Below are positions 1 to 10,525 of a stretch of 64,000 nucleotides of DNA, in pieces. Below the pieces are notes generated by a model. The model was not told where the DNA came from. It did no database searches and saw only the letters and a program-made list of their open reading frames with translations. The DNA is from Medicago truncatula (taxonomy: Eukaryota; Streptophyta; Magnoliopsida; Fabales; Fabaceae), in the NCBI RefSeq assembly GCF_003473485.1, contig NC_053046.1:32751332-32815331 (forward strand), in the 5' to 3' direction. Made by a program: the position numbers and the translations under genes. Position 1 is the first letter of the stretch, and every line of letters begins with the position of its first letter.

Positions 1-146
1 TGTTGATTCAATCTGGTGTTCATCACCTCCAGCTGCTCCGTGAAATGATGATGAGAGGCGGTGATGGAATTCTCCAGCCGTTGTTCAGTGGCTTGAAGAG
101 CTTCCTCTAGATCTTTGGAAGATGTTTTGGCTGGTTTGGGAGGCAT
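1..146 (-). CDS. Retrotransposon gag-like ORF, N-terminal part (runs off the window)
   Basis: Reading leftward from an ATG at 146-144 there is an open frame to the window edge (48 codons). It begins MPPKPAKTSSKDLEEALQ and then has a polar, helix-forming stretch (ATEQRLENSI, EQLEVMNTRL). This composition resembles the start of plant LTR-retrotransposon gag proteins, which often open with a coiled-coil-like region; no diagnostic motif (zinc knuckle, protease) is inside the window. The identification rests on style of sequence only and could be wrong. Sequence beyond coordinate 1 would decide. Confidence 0.35.
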   Translation of the reverse strand, partial: MPPKPAKTSSKDLEEALQATEQRLENSITASHHHFTEQLEVMNTRLNQ

Positions 147-584
147 GGAGTGCATCAATGAAAGCACCGATGATAAATTCACGTATGGAGATTATCAGAG
201 TTCTATGTTATGCCAATGAAAAAGAAAGCAAAAACAAAATAACATAAAGAAGAATAATAAAACGGCAGAATATTTCTTATCTCCTCAAGGGGAACAGTGC
301 CTCTATAAATAGGCATGGTCTTTAGACCTAATACAGATAATGGGCTTAACCCGATAGGAAATACAATATGATAAGATAAAAGGCCCAACATCACTTAAGA
401 ATGTAGTCTCTTGTCCACTTTGGCTTGATAATTGCTCTTTGGTGCCTCCTTAAATCTAATGTGCTATCAAACATACATCTTTGTTGTTAACAAAGTTGTA
501 AAATTGTTGCTTAAAAAATGAAGTTGTAAAATTGGTTAATGACACAACACATATTTTGTATTACAAATATCGTTTTCCAAATTT

Positions 585-616
<32 letters not shown>

Positions 617-651
617 AATCGAGATAAAAAGGCACTATTCACGTATAAATA
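147..651. other. AT-rich spacer, no gene recognised
   Basis: No coding signal was recognised. It may be the untranslated leader or LTR of the retroelement to its left, since a TATA-like stretch lies near 300-313, but no primer-binding site or LTR border could be fixed. Confidence 0.4.
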
Positions 652-860
652 AGGTAAACAGTGCATGTGTCGTATTATTATCAAAAAGTTGTGTCCAAAT
701 AGCATTACTCATGCTCTTAAGTCAGTGGGAAGTAGGTGTTTGGTCGTTTTCCCCACAACTTCTTCTGACTAAAAACCTTCTTTTCATTTCAATTTTTTAT
801 ATGTCAAAGAAAAAGTCAATTTGTTGGGGGTGAGGAAAGTTTATGTTTGTCAGCTTACTT
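652..860. repeat. Duplicated upstream block of the Exo70-fusion genes
   Basis: This block is similar by eye to 36815-37025, which lies just upstream of the minus-strand Exo70-fusion pseudogene at 35140-36658. Shared landmarks in order are TAAACAGTGCA, TAGCATTACTC/CAGCATTACTC, GTGGGAAGTAGGT and a later GGTGAGGA stretch. Here the gene it would have served, expected at lower coordinates, is absent and retrotransposon-like sequence is found instead. It is read as an orphaned promoter from another duplicated unit. Confidence 0.5.
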
Positions 861-1309
861 TCCTTGAAATTTCATCGGGAAAAAAGGGAAACACTTCTCA
901 TTTGTTTATTTATTTGAATGCTTCCTACCCTTCTTAGTCTCCCAACAGTCAACATTAAAAGAGCCTGCCATATGTAACTGTCGCCAAAGGCTATTCCAAT
1001 ATCACTCAAGTATCTCAGCATCATGCTATATACAAATGATGGCAAAATTTGATTCCTTATGACCCCTTTTAATTTAGGCCATAGTTGGACTCAAATACAA
1101 GCTTAAAAAGTCAGACGAAAACAAGAGGGATGCTATTGTAAAAATCTAGATATAAGATCGTTGCGCGGTTTTCTTAAATAATTAGTTTATGAAAAATTAG
1201 AGAATAAATAACTACTAATTATTTATAGAGAAGTTGCTTATCAAACTAATTATTACTCGTTTCAAAATAACATGACAACCATTGTTTTGGATTTCTTTGT
1301 TATGCTTTC

Positions 1310-1873
1310 AACATGGCGTTTGTTTCATCAACTTGTTCGAGACGATGTGTGATATGATTCATGACTTTCAATGACTTTCCTTATTCGTTGGTGAACGAAG
1401 CAATAAAAATCAAGAATAGATGGGTGAAATAAGTAAAGACATTTTCATGGAATTTGAAAATTCGATCTTTCTTTCATAGGATGCGGAGTTATTAGATTGT
1501 TGAGATGATGGTGGGGTTCATCCAATTACTTGCGATACCATTGATTACATCACTATGGCTTTTTGGTCAAGACAAAACCTAGAGAAACTTTGAACTCTAT
1601 TGTTAAATCTCATGAATTAAGGTGATATGTTTTTTGAATATGAATGGAAAAGAATTAGTTGTGCCCAATTCTAAAACAATTCTGTTAAATCTGAAGTTCA
1701 GGGAGACGTGTGAAATTCAGTTTATAAGGCGTGTTTTCGATGAGAAGCGAAGGAAACATAATAATTCTAAAACAATTATGCTATGTTTCATAATATCATT
1801 TGTAAAAATTGAAATGAGTATGTCATGGATGGAATATTTGACATTTAAGATCAACTCATTCATTTGTTTCTGA
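1310..1873 (+). pseudogene. Exo70-type C-terminal half, degenerate, plus strand
   Basis: Conceptual translation in shifting frames follows the C-terminal half of the Exo70 copies elsewhere in the window, especially the pseudogene at 35140-36658. Matches in order are FETMCDMIHDF, NEAIKIKN, GEISKDIFMEFEN, DDGGVHPITC, MAFWSRQNLEKL, LKFRETCEIQF and finally MSWMEYLTFKINSFICF. Several in-frame stops and at least three frame changes mean it cannot encode a working protein. It runs opposite to the membrane-module half directly beside it (1877-2921), so the two may be one gene with its tail inverted, or two unrelated fragments brought together. Confidence 0.72.
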
Positions 1874-1876
1874 TAC

Positions 1877-2921
1877 ACGATATTTGTTCTGGAATTCGCT
1901 CCTAAAAATGCTGTACATGTTGAAATACTCAGTCTGAAACCAGTTTCCATCATTTTTTTAACTGTTTTGAGTAGGTCGTTGTTAATGTTGCTCATCCCCT
2001 TGTCCATGATGATAATCTCCCAAATATTTGATGTTGGGAATGACTTTTTGCCTCGTCTTTGTAAGCAGCTGCCAAATAACACAATTAAGTTTCTGATTCA
2101 TCTGAACTAGCTCCACGTTACAATCGTCAAGGCTTTGTTGTATACATTATCACGTTTGCCTTTTTGTGATGACAATTTGATGCGAGTGACCGGTCCAAGA
2201 GCCATGTCTTCTTGTTGGGCATCAATATGTATATGTGAACCAATTTCAGCCCATTCAGTGGCGGTGTTAGTTTCATAGAAGTTCACTTGACCAGTGCTCG
2301 ATTGTTCAGAATCTTGGTGTATTTGAATGACTATAGGAGTTTGGTCTTGGATTTGTAGTCCAAGATGGCCACCACTTTCTCTTGGTTTAACCAAATACTA
2401 ACGAAAAATGATGAGGGAATAACTGAAACTCGCTCCAACAATTACTAAAACCAATTTTATCTTCATCAGTTGTAAAGTTAAATATCCGCAAAAAAAGTAT
2501 AGGAGATCAACTTCGAATCCGAAGTGAGTTTGCTTTGACAAACTGAGAGACATGACGGCAAAAGCAGCACCGGAAATTAGACTGTACAAATCTGGTTTTC
2601 CGTTAGCTTTATCAAAAAAGAAGGAGTAAACAGTGGTGATTATGAAAACCAGAAAAACTAAATGAGCTTTAAGTGGAAGACTAGTGTTCGAGTTTTGCCA
2701 TTTGTTTGCAAACAAGATGGCGAGGCAGAAAATGAACCTGAAAACGCTATAGAGAAGTACCTTAAAAAAGTTCCAGTTCCCAAATAGATGATTGAAGGAA
2801 GAGCTAAGAGCATAACAAAGCAGTGCCAACAACGGATGAAACAAAACACACACATCTCCAGATCATTGGCTGTGTCACCCATCTCACAATTTGGGTTAGC
2901 ATGGATCTCATGGTGTTTCAC
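1877..2921 (-). pseudogene. Membrane module plus start of Exo70 region, frameshifted
   Basis: Reading leftward from an ATG at 2921, the first residues need at least one frame change to follow the family (W-R-C-V-C-F-V-S-S). Near 2829 one extra base relative to the other copies shifts the frame. From about 2850 to 2401 the frame is open and carries the multi-span module (SSSFNHLFGNWNFFK, GKPDLYSLIS, FGFEVDLLYFFCG, LMKIKLVL). A TAG at 2400-2398 interrupts the linker, which reads on in frame to about 2107. Near 2000-1950 a stretch reading NNDLLKTVKKMMETGF matches the start of the Exo70 part of the intact paralogues. A leading frameshift and an internal stop make this a pseudogene. It lies head-to-head with the WRKY-type pseudogene at 3659-4525. 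Confidence 0.75.
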
Positions 2922-3174
2922 AATCGAGTGAGGTTTTTGCTTTTACAACAAAGAAAAACCGTTTTATAGGAGAGAAGAGATGAGAAGCATTTCTCTTTCG
3001 ACGAAATTTCAAGGAAATTAATCTGAAGAATAGAAAAGGCTCTTTACCAGCAGTGTGTTGCAGTTTTCTTTGACAAATATATCTTTTACAACAACATAAA
3101 ATAAATATTAAAGAAACAAATACACCTAATTCTTCATCTAAATTCTGATGATTATAAGGTCCAATCATTAACTA

Positions 3175-3658
3175 CTGCTCTTCAAGGACAACTGTCTAAG
3201 TCTTGTTTGCAATAGATATTCAACAAGAGATTGTGACTTGTGATGACTACAAATTGAAAAAAAGGGAAACTTTCAAGGAGATTAAAAATTTGGATTACTA
3301 AAAATTGCTTACACTGACAAATGGACTTTAAGAGTACCTGCTAGAAATCCACAATAATGTACTGTACTACTTTTCGAAAATATTTCAGCATGAGTTTAGA
3401 CTTTAAGAGCTACTCTATTCAGATGTTCACACTCGTCTATCCTTCTGATTATTATAATCCTTACAAACTTTCATATAAAAACCTTTATTAAATCCTGCAA
3501 TCACAACTGTCCAAGTTTTGTTTGCAATAGAAAGACAACATATACTGTCAACAACAGATTGTGACTTGTGATGACCACAAATTAAAATATAAATTTCATT
3601 CACTTTAATTATGACGAATTTCTTTCATATAGACTAATATAAAAAAATTATTGGAGAA
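3175..3658. repeat. Duplicated intergenic block upstream of WRKY-type copies
   Basis: The text around TATTTCAGCAT, GACTTTAAGAGC and ATGTTCACACT (about 3385-3435) recurs upstream of the intact WRKY-type gene near 37735-37795. AAGGACAACTGTC near 3185 recurs near 37960, and CACAACTGTCCAAGT near 3502 is a shorter match. This supports duplication of the whole intergenic block with its genes. It is the space between the divergent pseudogenes at 1877-2921 and 3659-4525. Confidence 0.55.
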
Positions 3659-4525
3659 TATTACGATTTTTTTTTCTTTCTATTATCATTCTATTCACTT
3701 CTTATGCATTCAGTTCTTCTTTCAACTATCTTTTTGGAAAGTGGAACTTCATAAAATTGATTATTTACACTGGTAAGTTTCAGTATCAGTCGCATGATGT
3801 TACTTTTGAATAAAAGGGAAACTTTCAAGGAGATTCTTTCAAGGAAACTTTCATTATTTACCGGTTGAGTCTGATTTCTTGTGCAGCTTTTGCTTTAATG
3901 TCTTTTTTCTTATCAAGGAAAATTGATCTTGGTTTTGAATTTGATCTCCTAGATTTCTTCCTTCAAATTCTAACTGTTGAATTGATGAAGATCAATTTGA
4001 TGCTATCTATTATTGCTACAACCTTTTGTTATTCTCCTATGATTCTTCGTTTGAAATTTGATTCTTGGAACGAAATTGGAACTTTGAGAATGGAAGTTGA
4101 TGATATAGCTATAGAAATTGATGGTGTAGATAATAATATAAATGAATTTCAATCTGATTATAGTAATTAATAGGAAACAAAATCTGTCTTTAAGAAGAAG
4201 GGTGAATCATGATGACAGGTATAATTGGAAAAAATACGAAGAGGAATAGTAAAAGGAAGTGAAAATCAGAGAAGCTATAATAAATGTATGTAGCCTAATT
4301 TTGTTGTGAAGGAAAGAGTTGTGAGAACAATTGATGAAGAGATTATTGTGACAATATACACACATAATCATTGTAAGCCTAAAAATTCAAAGAAAAGGAA
4401 TTCATTATCTGAGTATCTTTACTTTTACCTTCAGATCACGTCCCTGATGACATGCCAGATCAATCATTTGCCTCTCACAGTTCTTAACATTTGGATTCTG
4501 ATGCAATATCATTTTCAGTTATGAT
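3659..4525 (+). pseudogene. Membrane-WRKY fusion pseudogene
   Basis: Colinear with the intact gene at 38161-39144. The first hydrophobic segments are recognisable (SSSFNYLFGKWNFIK), then about 100 bases covering residues 75-106 of the intact gene are missing. The frame from 3865 reads LISCAAFALMSFFLSRK, LMKINLMLSI and IGTLRMEVDDIAIEIDGVDN, ending at a stop near 4168. The WRKY part follows with frame breaks: RYNWKKYEEE, then SENQRSYNKC, a stop where the intact gene has Trp, loss of the second zinc cysteine, and THNHCKP. It retains the same unusual WKKYEE replacement as the intact copy, so that change predates this duplication. It cannot make a full protein. Confidence 0.82.
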
Positions 4526-4556
4526 GGTTGTAGCTAACTTACTCCTTGCGTAGTGT

Positions 4557-5604
4557 CTATAAATATAGAACCTTATTAGGGAAAAGTTTAATCATACTTG
4601 AGTGTACAAGTTGTAGAGAGAGAAAAATAAAAGGAAATGTGAGAGTGTCTTGGAGGGATTCTTGATCATTCATTGTTGAATTATAGTTGATGACCAAGGC
4701 GTGCGTTTGGTTTCTGTTAAAATCATGTATGTGAACAACTTGTGAATGAAATTCAGATTTTATCTGGCTTACACCATCTAAATCTGTCACTATGTGAATG
4801 CTAGCAATATCAATATCACCAACAACATTGTCTGGTTGCGAAGGTGAATTGATTTGACTGACCAAAGCCAAGGAGTCTTGCTGTTAAAGTCCAATATCCC
4901 CATTTTCGGGCAGAACATCAAAAGTCAAGTCAGGAGCAACAAGACAATCAGAATTGACTTGGGAGCCATCAACTTGAACAACATGATAATCAGCAGTATT
5001 GGTTAATTCTTCAGAATATTTTGTAGGGGCATCCAAATAAAAACGAAGAAAGATGAGGGGATAACTGAAAATCGCTCCAGCAATGACCAAAAACAACTTT
5101 ATCTTCATTAATTGTAAAGTTAGATATCGACAAAAAAATAAAAAAAATAAAAAAATAAAAAAAGATCAACTTCGAAACCAAAGTGACTCTGCTTTGACAA
5201 ACCAAGTGACATTATAGCAAAAGCCGCACCGGAAACCAAACTGTACACATCTGGTTTTCCGTTATCTTTATCAAAGAAAAACGAGTAAACAAATGTTATT
5301 GTGAAAATAGAAATACGAAATAAGCTGTGAGCCGGAAACTTGGCTAGTTCTGCCATTTGTTTGCAAAAATGATTGCAAGACAAATAATGAAACTGAAAAC
5401 AGTGTAGAGAATAATCTTCAACAAGTTCCAATTTCCAAATAGATGGTTGAAGGAAGAGCTTACAGCATAACATATGAACTTCCCGTGAGCTTGAAAGAGT
5501 AAACAGTTGTTATTCTGAAAATTGAAAGACTTATGTTCCCGTGAGCTTAGCACGATTGGTATAGACATTGCATAATATATGCAAGAGACACCCCACATAT
5601 TCAC
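4557..5604 (-). pseudogene. Membrane-module pseudogene with linker, frameshifted
   Basis: Leftward reading gives pieces of the module in different frames: SSSFNHLFGNWNLLKIILY (about 5460-5400), VYSFFFDKDNGKPDVYSL and HFGFEVDLF (about 5300-5160), then MKIKLFLVIAGAIFSYP from 5108. A T-rich expansion at 5130-5162 separates the last two frames. The linker reads on to a TAA at 4886-4884 and then, in the same frame, to 4557 (SLALVSQINSPSQPDN and on). The usual N-terminal residues are replaced by unrelated sequence upstream of about 5480. No Exo70 domain follows. It is a degraded copy. Confidence 0.75.
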
Positions 5605-6280
5605 TTTAAAAAAGATGAATTTCTATTCAGAGACTATTTGAAAGACTTGATTATTTTTATGTTTCAGTGCTAGGATTATACAAAGAAAGCCTTTGCAATC
5701 ATAAGAGTGTGATTCCGTGCTTTAACACAGCTACGGGTCAATGTGGTCGTTGAGGCACAATGATGTACTCTCGCAAAATAAAATTACAAATAGAAGCTTT
5801 AGAAAATTGTTCCGTGTGAGGTAAAAACAGAAGTCCACAACTTAATGAATTAGTTTTCCTCTCATATTTGCTTTTTGTGATTAGTAATAACCAAACCTTT
5901 TACCAGATTGTACTTATGCCAGAGAACCCATTCAAATTGCTACGCCATGCCAACACTCCATCTGATAGAGTTCAACTCAGACTCCCTTTGGGAAATTGAG
6001 AAATGTTGAGTTTGATGCATAGATGCTTTTGTTAATCTTGATTTTCTGAATCCAAACAAAGGGGCAACAACCACTGCCTTATACTTTAGGTGAGGGTTTA
6101 GATGCAAGGTATACCAAGTGTGTGATTACTTTTACATTGTATGATGGATCACACTTGAATAAAAAAAAAGTGTAACCGATTTCATTCATTTTAAGATTTA
6201 TGGTTAAATTATTGTCACGTCTCAATCTAGTTAAATATATTAAATAATGGGATGAATAGAATGTAGACTCTTGCTTCTAT
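5605..6280. other. Spacer with no recognised gene
   Basis: No open frame of note, no repeat border and no similarity to the other parts of the window could be recognised here. Confidence 0.4.
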
Positions 6281-6540
6281 GACAAGACGAAGCCAAGACT
6301 TTTTATTCATAGGAAATTTCGAGGAAAGCAACCGATTAAACTTCTGATTTATCTCAACTAATTCCTTTTTACAATCGTAAAGCTTTATGTATTAACCATC
6401 AGTACTATTGCCTCTTAATTTTGTTATCTACTAATCAGTATTGCCTTGTTGTGATGGAAAATTGACTTGAATGACGGCTGCAAGATTTTGGACATTAAAA
6501 TTCATAGTTGCATCATTTTCAAGTTCAACACATTTTTTTA
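6281..6540 (-). pseudogene. Exo70-fusion linker remnant downstream of the 255-residue gene
   Basis: The text CTTCTGATTTATCT, TACAATCGTAAAGC and TTGTTGTGATGG parallels 2090-2175, the linker region of the broken Exo70 fusion at 1877-2921. It lies 3' of the short membrane gene at 6775-7542 and on the same strand, separated from it by a retrotransposon-tail-like segment (6545-6774). It shows that the short gene once continued towards an Exo70 region. No reading frame survives. Confidence 0.55.
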
Positions 6541-6544
6541 ACGG

Positions 6545-6774
6545 CAAAATATTTTTATTAAGAAAAAATGGATACAAGTACAAAAAATACTAAACACCCA
6601 AGATAGGCATGAACAAATGGAACTACACCCAGACAGAGATACGACGTACCAACACACTAAACACAGTTATCATTCCAAACCCCTGACCACTGTCCTGATC
6701 AACACCACACGAAATAAAGGGCTAGCAGACAATTGTTCGGATCTTCATCTCCAACATCAACTATGATGGCACAT
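6545..6774 (-). mobile_element. Non-LTR retrotransposon 3' tail (truncated)
   Basis: Read leftward, the segment ends with TTCTTAATAAAAATATTTTG followed by CCGTTAAAAAA, the style of 3' end seen in plant LINE elements. A clearly similar copy lies at 26719-26936 next to the other 255-residue membrane gene. Only the tail is present and no reverse transcriptase is attached. It sits exactly where the Exo70 linker should continue. Confidence 0.5.
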
Positions 6775-7542
6775 TCAGACCCTTCCAATAATCCAATCAA
6801 TGAGTTTTCTAACCATCGTCTTCCTGTTCTCGTTACTTGGATTGGTTTGGTAGAAATGTCTAATTGGATCTTCCACAACACTTGGTGCTGCCGTATTATT
6901 TGGGATGAAATGCAGAATTGGATCACTTTCTGCGCCGTTTTGATTGCCTATAGAAGGTTGATCTTGGATTGGGAGTCCACTTTCACCCAAGTAAACACGA
7001 AACATGATGAGAGAATAAGCAAAACACGCTCCAACAACAGCTAAAACTTTTTTAATTTTCATCAGTTGTAAAGTGAAATATCCACAGAAAAAATAAAGGA
7101 GATCAACCTCAAATCCCAAGTGAGTTTGCTTTGACATACATAGCGACATGACAGCAAAAGCAGCAGACGATATAAGGCTATATGCATCTGGTTTTGCATT
7201 AGCTTTATCAAAGAAAAATGAGTAAATAGTAGTGATTGTGAAAACTGAAACTGCCAAATGAGCTCTGAACCTGAGACTTGGCGATTTTTGCCATGTGATT
7301 GCATTTGCTAACAAGTCCGCAAGGCAGATAACGAAACTGAACAGACAGTACAGAGATACCTTCAATAAATTCCACTTTCCAAATAGATGATTGAAGGAAG
7401 GGCTTAGAGCGTAACATAGCAGTCCAACAATGGATGAAACAAAACACAGATATCTCCATTTCTTTACCTGCATCTTCCTATTCAACATTTTGTTGACCTT
7501 CGACGTCATGTTGTTTCTCAAGCGAGTAATGTTTGCTTTCAT
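6775..7542 (-). CDS. Multi-span membrane protein, module alone (255 aa)
   Basis: An uninterrupted frame from an ATG preceded in-frame by no better start. Residues 1-30 are basic (MKANITRLRNNMTSKV), then hydrophobic segments lie at about 31-47, 59-79, 94-111, 121-137, 147-162 and 165-181, followed by a polar tail to residue 255 with no known domain. The first 185 residues match the N-terminal part of the Exo70 fusions (16454-18490, 46289-48433) and of the WRKY fusion (38161-39144). Its closest relative is 25951-26718 on the other strand, about nine residues in ten alike, with similar flanks. Soybean proteins with this module were reported as membrane-associated and legume-specific; localisation here is inferred. 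The C-terminus looks like linker turned into a tail by truncation. Whether it is expressed is unknown. Confidence 0.75.
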   Translation of the reverse strand: MKANITRLRNNMTSKVNKMLNRKMQVKKWRYLCFVSSIVGLLCYALSPSFNHLFGKWNLLKVSLYCLFSFVICLADLLANAITWQKSPSLRFRAHLAVSVFTITTIYSFFFDKANAKPDAYSLISSAAFAVMSLCMSKQTHLGFEVDLLYFFCGYFTLQLMKIKKVLAVVGACFAYSLIMFRVYLGESGLPIQDQPSIGNQNGAESDPILHFIPNNTAAPSVVEDPIRHFYQTNPSNENRKTMVRKLIDWIIGRV

Positions 7543-7880
7543 TTTCTTGGAGATAAGTTATGAGAAGCAATGCTGAAGAATAAAAAGAGGATCTTTACCA
7601 GCAATGAATGAGTTGCATTTTTCTTTAACGAATGCAAGTATACATATATAGTCAAATTCTCATTGCAAAATAAAAAAATATCACTCGGTTATGAAATATA
7701 GAAAATAAAGTGAAAGCGACCACTTTTGTGTGTGAATCATAGGGTTTGTACTTTCGTTTCTATTTCTTCGGACATCGCTATATAGGACAGAAGCAACCAC
7801 TTTTGCGTGTGAATCATAAGAAAACAATATTTTCTATTCATAATATGAAAATATAGATAAAAGCATCCATAATCTACATC
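7543..7880. promoter_or_regulatory. Upstream region shared, inverted, with 25380-25950
   Basis: Immediately 5' of the short membrane gene. It contains two copies of a CCACTTTTGTGTGTGAATCAT-like motif about 80 bases apart (near 7720 and 7800), and the same motifs appear inverted at about 25420-25510 upstream of the paralogue. The promoter was therefore duplicated with the gene. No unambiguous TATA box was assigned. Confidence 0.45.
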
Positions 7881-8117
7881 TCTCTGACTTAGTATGAGCA
7901 ATAATAGTTAAAATTAGTTTTTTTTTTTTTTCCATCCCTTAACGAATTTTTAGTTTCATTTCGGTCCTAAACTTTTTGTAACTAAATTTTTAATACTTAA
8001 TTTTTTGTTGACAAATAGATAAACTTTTTTTAATTAACAGATTTATAGGAAAATTTTAAAATAATTTTTGATTAAAATTAAATTATATATGTTAAACAAG
8101 TATTTTTGTCACAATCT

Positions 8118-8340
8118 CGTTGTTTTCTATTTTTGCTTGTGTTTAAAACTGTCACCCACTTTGTTTTGGTTAATTGATTACTTTGCTCTACACATCAAGT
8201 TATTTTATTGGTGTTGTTGCGAATTTGATGAAAAATCACACCAATAACAAATTTGATGTGTGGAACAAGGAATAATTAAGCAACCAAAATCAAAGTGTAT
8301 GGAACAATTATAAACACAAGCCAAAAGTAGAAAACAGCGA
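8118..8340. repeat. Palindrome of LTR termini
   Basis: The text from about 8118 to 8215 (ending TTTTATTGGTGT) is an imperfect inverted copy of 8217-8340, which is the terminus of the LTR at 8217-8878. Shared marks are CACCAATAA, TTGATGTGT, CAAAATCAAAG/CTTTGTTTTGG and TAGAAAACA/TGTTTTCTA. This is a head-to-head pair of LTR ends. Confidence 0.6.
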
Positions 8341-8878
8341 GAGAGAAAAGAAGAGAGAATACAAAAGAATTTGTTGACCTAGTTCGGTCCAAATTGAACT
8401 AGTCTGGGGGTGAGAGCAGCCCTATATGATGAGTAACTTTACAAAATAGATATCAATGGGTTACAAGAATAGTCTCCCGCCTAATTCTACCCAAAGTCCA
8501 AATCTCTTCCCGTAACCAAGAGACTCAATCCTAATACTGTTTCTCAAGGTGAATCAACCGTCAAACCCTGGTGTTTGTTCCCAAGAGACAAACTCTATAC
8601 AAACCCTAGTTTTGTCGTTACTTTTTTAAACCTTTGTTTCAGCCCCTTTTATCTCAAAGTTTAGTCTGATACAAGGTCTATATTTATAGTAAAAGTGTCG
8701 CTTAAAATTTGGAACAAATCTGCACCCAAAAATACATTTATGGTATTCCCTGCCAGTGCACCATCGTGCCAAGATTTTTCCAGTGACTTGCCTCATAACT
8801 GAAACATCTCATCGTGCCACGTTGCCCTTCAATCGTGCCACGATTCCTGCAAAACCTGATTTTAAGTTAACTCTCACA
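8217..8878 (-). mobile_element. LTR of a retrotransposon (copy 1)
   Basis: It begins TGTTGCGAATTTGATG and ends in TCTCACA, and is directly repeated with good similarity at 14839-15531. On the minus strand a TATA-like CTATAAATATAGACC lies near 8690-8676, giving the orientation. The block ACCTAGTTCGGTCC (8387-8400) is shared by both copies. No intact coding region joins the two copies, so they are either remnants of one rearranged element or independent solo LTRs. Confidence 0.65.
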
Positions 8879-9775
8879 ATTCTCCACATTGACTTCAAAT
8901 CAGTGATGATGCCAATTTAACATCAACCACCATTGTTGTTCTTTCCCTTGCTTCCCACTACACCAAGTAGCTCCACAAATTTACACCCTAACCCCTTCAG
9001 CCATCAGAATGTCTTCCGCCTTCTCGAAGGTCCTTGCAGTCCAACTACAATAGGAATTTTAGGTAGTTCCACAAGCATTCACCTTAACCTCTTTAGCCAT
9101 CGGAACGTCTTCCGTCTTCTCGAAGAGTCCTTGTAGTCCAACTACACTAGGAGAATTATGTAGTTCCACAAGCATTCACCATGAAATCTTCAACACAGGA
9201 CATCTCCCACTTTCTTGAAGGTCTCCTTGCATCCAATCACCCTTGGCCTTTTTTAGGGTAATCCCGCAAGCCGTGCTATACATTCTTCAACCTCTGAAAT
9301 GTCTTCCGTCTTCATGAAGAAATCTCTTGCTCACCATAGAGCATAGCAACCAAGGTCCTCCATAGTCGTACCATTATCGGTGTGTTTAACTCCACCTCAA
9401 GCTAAGCGTACTCATAACCCACTATGTCTTCAACCTTGAAACTCCACCTCATGCAACAGGTAGATTATGAGTATTGTTGCCTCCGCCTGTCCAGACTTAT
9501 CATGAGTATTCTTACCACCGCCTCTCCAGGATGATGTTGAGTGTTTAACGTCTCTCCAAACGACCACCGCTCCACTAGGCATCAATCCCAAAGTGAGACA
9601 CATCACCTTCTTCATCCTCCAAACAACACCACACCATCAGAGCACCCACATCCTCAAGACACGCACCTCAATGTTCTCCAAATCACCAATGATTTTGTTG
9701 AGCTCCACAAGTAGCTCCATGAAGACTAAGATGACCACCTTATATGGGGTTACCTTACAACTGTTACTCTCAAAG
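8879..9775 (-). mobile_element. copia-like internal region, degenerate
   Basis: No long open frame. On the minus strand near 9710-9660 a stretch reads ELNKIIGDLENIEV, like the gag (UBN2-type) region of copia elements, and similar DNA occurs at 52650-52700. A segment of about 100 bases with GTCTTCCGCCTTCTCGAAGG occurs in two diverged tandem copies (9003-9075 and 9102-9175). It is read as the decayed interior of the element whose LTR lies at 8217-8878. Confidence 0.45.
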
Positions 9776-10029
9776 TTTTGATCATTCTATTGAAACTCCA
9801 TCTAAAAGGGTGTTATTTGTCCTTTATGTTTCAATATGTTCACCATTGTTAGCATTGTATCAAAGAGCATGGTTCAGTTTTTGGGATCTCAAATATTGTA
9901 TATCGATCTGCTTACGAAACAAACAACTATATGCTATTGGAACATACCATTTTAACAATATTACGAGGTATATGCAATGTTCACCGTATTTATAAGTTTT
10001 TTCGTCACTCTTTCTATATATTTATTGTA

Positions 10030-10034
<5 letters not shown>

Positions 10035-10107
<73 letters not shown>
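10035..10107. repeat. AT dinucleotide microsatellite
   Basis: An uninterrupted run of about 36 AT units. The miniature element at 10110-10288 has inserted at its right edge. Confidence 0.95.
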
Positions 10108-10109
<2 letters not shown>

Positions 10110-10110
<1 letters not shown>

Positions 10111-10288
10111 GGAAATGCTAACCGGGGCACCGGTTAAGGATAATAAAAAGGGAAATTATATGTTAATTATTGCATTGAAAATTGTTTAATTAATCTATAA
10201 ATAAGTCAACAAAACTTCCTTTTATGGTAAGAATTTCCTTTTTTTGTATGCTTAACCAGTGCCCCAGGGACACCGGTTAGCAAGACCC
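10110..10288. mobile_element. Mutator-like miniature element, 179 bp
   Basis: Terminal inverted repeats: the left end reads GGGAAATGCTAACCGG then CACCGGTTAAG, and the right end in reverse complement reads GGGTCTTGCTAACCGG then CACTGGTTAAG. It is flanked by a perfect 9-bp duplication ATATATAAA at 10101-10109 and 10289-10297. A 9-bp target duplication is characteristic of Mutator-like elements. It has no coding capacity. Confidence 0.85.
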
Positions 10289-10525
10289 ATATATAAAAGC
10301 TATTTGGTATTATTGGATTAAGCGTTCAATAAGAAACGTGACAACTACCTAATTATAGTAATAACAACTTTTATAAAAGCTAAAGGTTATATAATTTAAT
10401 GAAAGCTTATCATCAAGTGGGAACATGACAACCACTTTTGTTCTTCATAACAACCTCAAAATGATTGTTTTGTATATTAGATAATGAAATAAATAACGTA
10501 GACTCTTGCACATTAAACACTCATA

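Noticed and set aside
191-205. TATCAGAG as a retrotransposon primer site
   Set aside because: It lies on the plus strand while the adjacent gag-like frame is on the minus strand, so polarity is wrong.
6733-7044. Plus-strand frame opposite the short membrane gene
   Set aside because: It is the antisense of a well supported coding region and has no family resemblance.
9931-10137. Frame with a long Tyr-Ile run
   Set aside because: It is a translation of the AT microsatellite.
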